From Lates calcarifer (lineage: Eukaryota > Chordata > Actinopteri > Centropomidae): a DNA stretch of 64,000 nucleotides. The stretch spans positions 27,528,789 to 27,592,788 of the forward strand of contig NC_066837.1 in the NCBI RefSeq assembly GCF_001640805.2, in the 5' to 3' direction. Made by a program: the position numbers and the translations under genes. Below are positions 62,330-64,000 of the stretch, in pieces; within the stretch, counting starts at the first letter, position 1; every line of letters starts with the position of its first letter. Below the pieces are notes generated by a model. That model was given only the letters and a program-made list of their open reading frames with translations, was not told the DNA's origin and made no database searches.

Positions 62330-63210
62330 AAGCCAGGTTACTGAACATATGGACCTTTAAGACCAATGAGCATTTCAGCACACATTGGATGTTGTTCCCC
62401 AATTCACGTTTTTCTAAAGGGATATGATTGTATTTTTCTACTCATAAACATTTACTGTTTACTATGTTTTGTGAAATCAGGGATGATGTATAGCTTTGAA
62501 TTGGCTTGTCTGACACTGTATTGAGGGGTATTCTTCAGTGTGGTGACATTTTTTATACTGTGGGACTGATTGAATATATACATATTTATATACGATTATG
62601 CTTTTCATAGCTTTTCATCATCAGTAAGATAAATACTTTAACAGTGTATTGCCAAATGGGATCTAATCAAGGACAAAACACAGTGGAGGGGAAACTGTTT
62701 ATTTACAGCAAAATGAAACTCTACATTATACAGGCATTCTAAAAACTATACATTTATTGTAAAAAATGCATAATGATTTTGATATGGATCATGGTTTTGT
62801 TTTTCAGTCAACATTCAGAATTTTCAGTTTAGAGAATCTAGCTGACAAACAGAAGAACTAACAGGACTCATTTTGTAATTAGATTTTTGTAAGTAGAGCA
62901 AGTAAGGCTCTGCCACAGGTGCTGCAGTGTGGGTTTTCATATAAATAACTATTGAGAAAGTTTTGCAAAACGTGCACAGCACTCCTTCATTATGTTTTTG
63001 TACATACCAGCTCAGTTATTAAATACATTTGACTAACTTTAAAGCCAATCATAAAGAAAATGAGATGATAAAATGAACCAATCAGAGATGATGGCCTAAA
63101 CCAGTCAGGTCCATTTTTTTTTTTTTGCATCAACTGCCTCAAATATTACTCTGCTTTAGCATCATTCATTCAATTCATCAACCTAAATAAAAACCATTTG
63201 CTAAAAGCTC
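62330..63210 (+). other. col17a1 3' UTR
   Basis: AT-rich sequence after the stop codon. AATAAA at 63186-63191, followed by a GT-rich stretch near 63210, is the best polyadenylation signal. An ATTAAA near 63017 is an alternative. Confidence 0.6.
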
Positions 63211-64000
63211 ATGTTCTGTGTTTGTTTGAATACACTTGACTGAAGTAATTCTTAAATTGTTAATATGCTTCATAAAACCAACTGTTTGACCAAAGTCCTT
63301 CATATTAGGTATACAGTATATCCATTTCTGAAATATTACAGCTATTAGCTAGCATGTCAATAAAAACAGTATTATCATTTCAATAAAAAAGAAACGAAAG
63401 CCATGCAGGCCTACCCATAATGCAACTGGTAGCAAAATATCTTATGAAGCATGTGGAGAAAACCAAAGCAAATACAAAGGACGCGTCATCAACTTTTACT
63501 GCAGGTTTGGTGATTTTGTTTAACCTGGCTGAATTGAAAGCTGTTTACAGTTTGAATTTGCTTGGTGAGTTTCATGGCACTCAGGCCCTGGAAACTCTTA
63601 CAAATGCTATCAACTTAACAGGACATCAATGAGGAATTGCATTCTTTATTCATCCCTGAAGAGCTTGCTCCTATAGATATGTAACTTTTTCTTAATAATT
63701 AAGTGGTGTCACCTAAAACAAACAAACAAACAAACAAACAACAAAAAAATCTAAATCAGACCAACAAACAGGTAAATGCTTGTTCGACAGCCACCACTGT
63801 GATTTCCTTAGTGTTCAATTAACAGTGATCCTCTGTATGTAAACACCATCTCCACACCTCCTCTATTGTATGCAACCAAGCAACTAATGGTTTACACCAT
63901 GCACTGCTTGTTGCTAAACAGTAAGTCTCAAGTCTTAAGTGCTTGAAACAGGAAGGCATTCTGAAGAAAAACCCTGAAAGAAGGAAGCATTTCTGCTGGA
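63211..64000. other. Downstream flank of col17a1
   Basis: No gene supported. A 70-codon plus-strand open frame (63420-63632) has no recognisable motif. A CAAA microsatellite lies at 63716-63745. Confidence 0.5.
63716..63745. repeat. (CAAA)n microsatellite
   Basis: About seven tandem CAAA/ACAA units. Confidence 0.85.

Noticed and set aside
63420..63632. 70-codon open frame with an exon-like core (TGCAG at about 63505, GTGAGT at about 63564)
   Set aside because: Splice-like words bracket about 60 bases, but no homologous protein or neighbouring exon could be named.

Overview
The window looks like a chromosome segment from a ray-finned fish, probably a percomorph. It has intron-split genes with vertebrate splice sites, several tRNA-headed SINE families and LINE tails typical of teleosts, and genes whose encoded proteins match vertebrate families exon by exon. 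Four protein-coding genes can be supported. No bacterial, CRISPR, rRNA or functional tRNA features are visible.

Layout. (1) About 1-14.2 kb holds the first two coding exons, on the minus strand, of slc24a3 (a K+-dependent Na+/Ca2+ exchanger, NCKX3-like); the rest of the gene lies off the left edge. Its introns carry a decayed minus-strand LINE at 1.15-3.3 kb, a minus-strand SINE near 6 kb and a run of 20 Gs beside the exon 2 donor. (2) 14.2-22.2 kb is intergenic, with a MITE-like element. (3) 22.19-32.93 kb is dtd1 on the minus strand, complete in five coding exons and coding for 207 residues of D-aminoacyl-tRNA deacylase. (4) 34.42-35.02 kb is smim26 on the minus strand, a two-exon gene for a 98-residue mitochondrial microprotein, with a compact ETS-site promoter. 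(5) 35.2-41.97 kb is gene-free and repeat-bearing. (6) 41.99-62.33 kb is col17a1 on the plus strand (collagen XVII, BP180), read here as 54 coding exons. Every internal exon is phase 1-1, giving about 1,683 codons once two single-base irregularities are allowed for. (7) 62.33-64 kb is its 3' UTR and flank.

The transcription order smim26, dtd1, slc24a3, all on one strand, is the order I recall for human 20p11.23. The col17a1 gene (human 10q25) is therefore a neighbour brought in by rearrangement, and it faces away from smim26.

The most interesting material is in col17a1. There are two one-base frame breaks (exons 11 and 52), each next to a short homopolymer and each in an exon that could be skipped without losing frame. 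Three consecutive exons near the C-terminus are tandem copies of a 49-50 residue module. A dead duplicate of exon 43, with its donor GT changed to AT, sits in the next intron. A 588-base cytoplasmic exon encodes a long Gly/Ala/Ser tract and is G-rich enough to form quadruplexes. Exon 32 carries seven Gly-Glu-Lys triplets in a row on a pure purine strand. A SINE with a perfect 10-base target duplication sits in one intron. I found no convincing undescribed gene system; the candidate novelties are these structural oddities.
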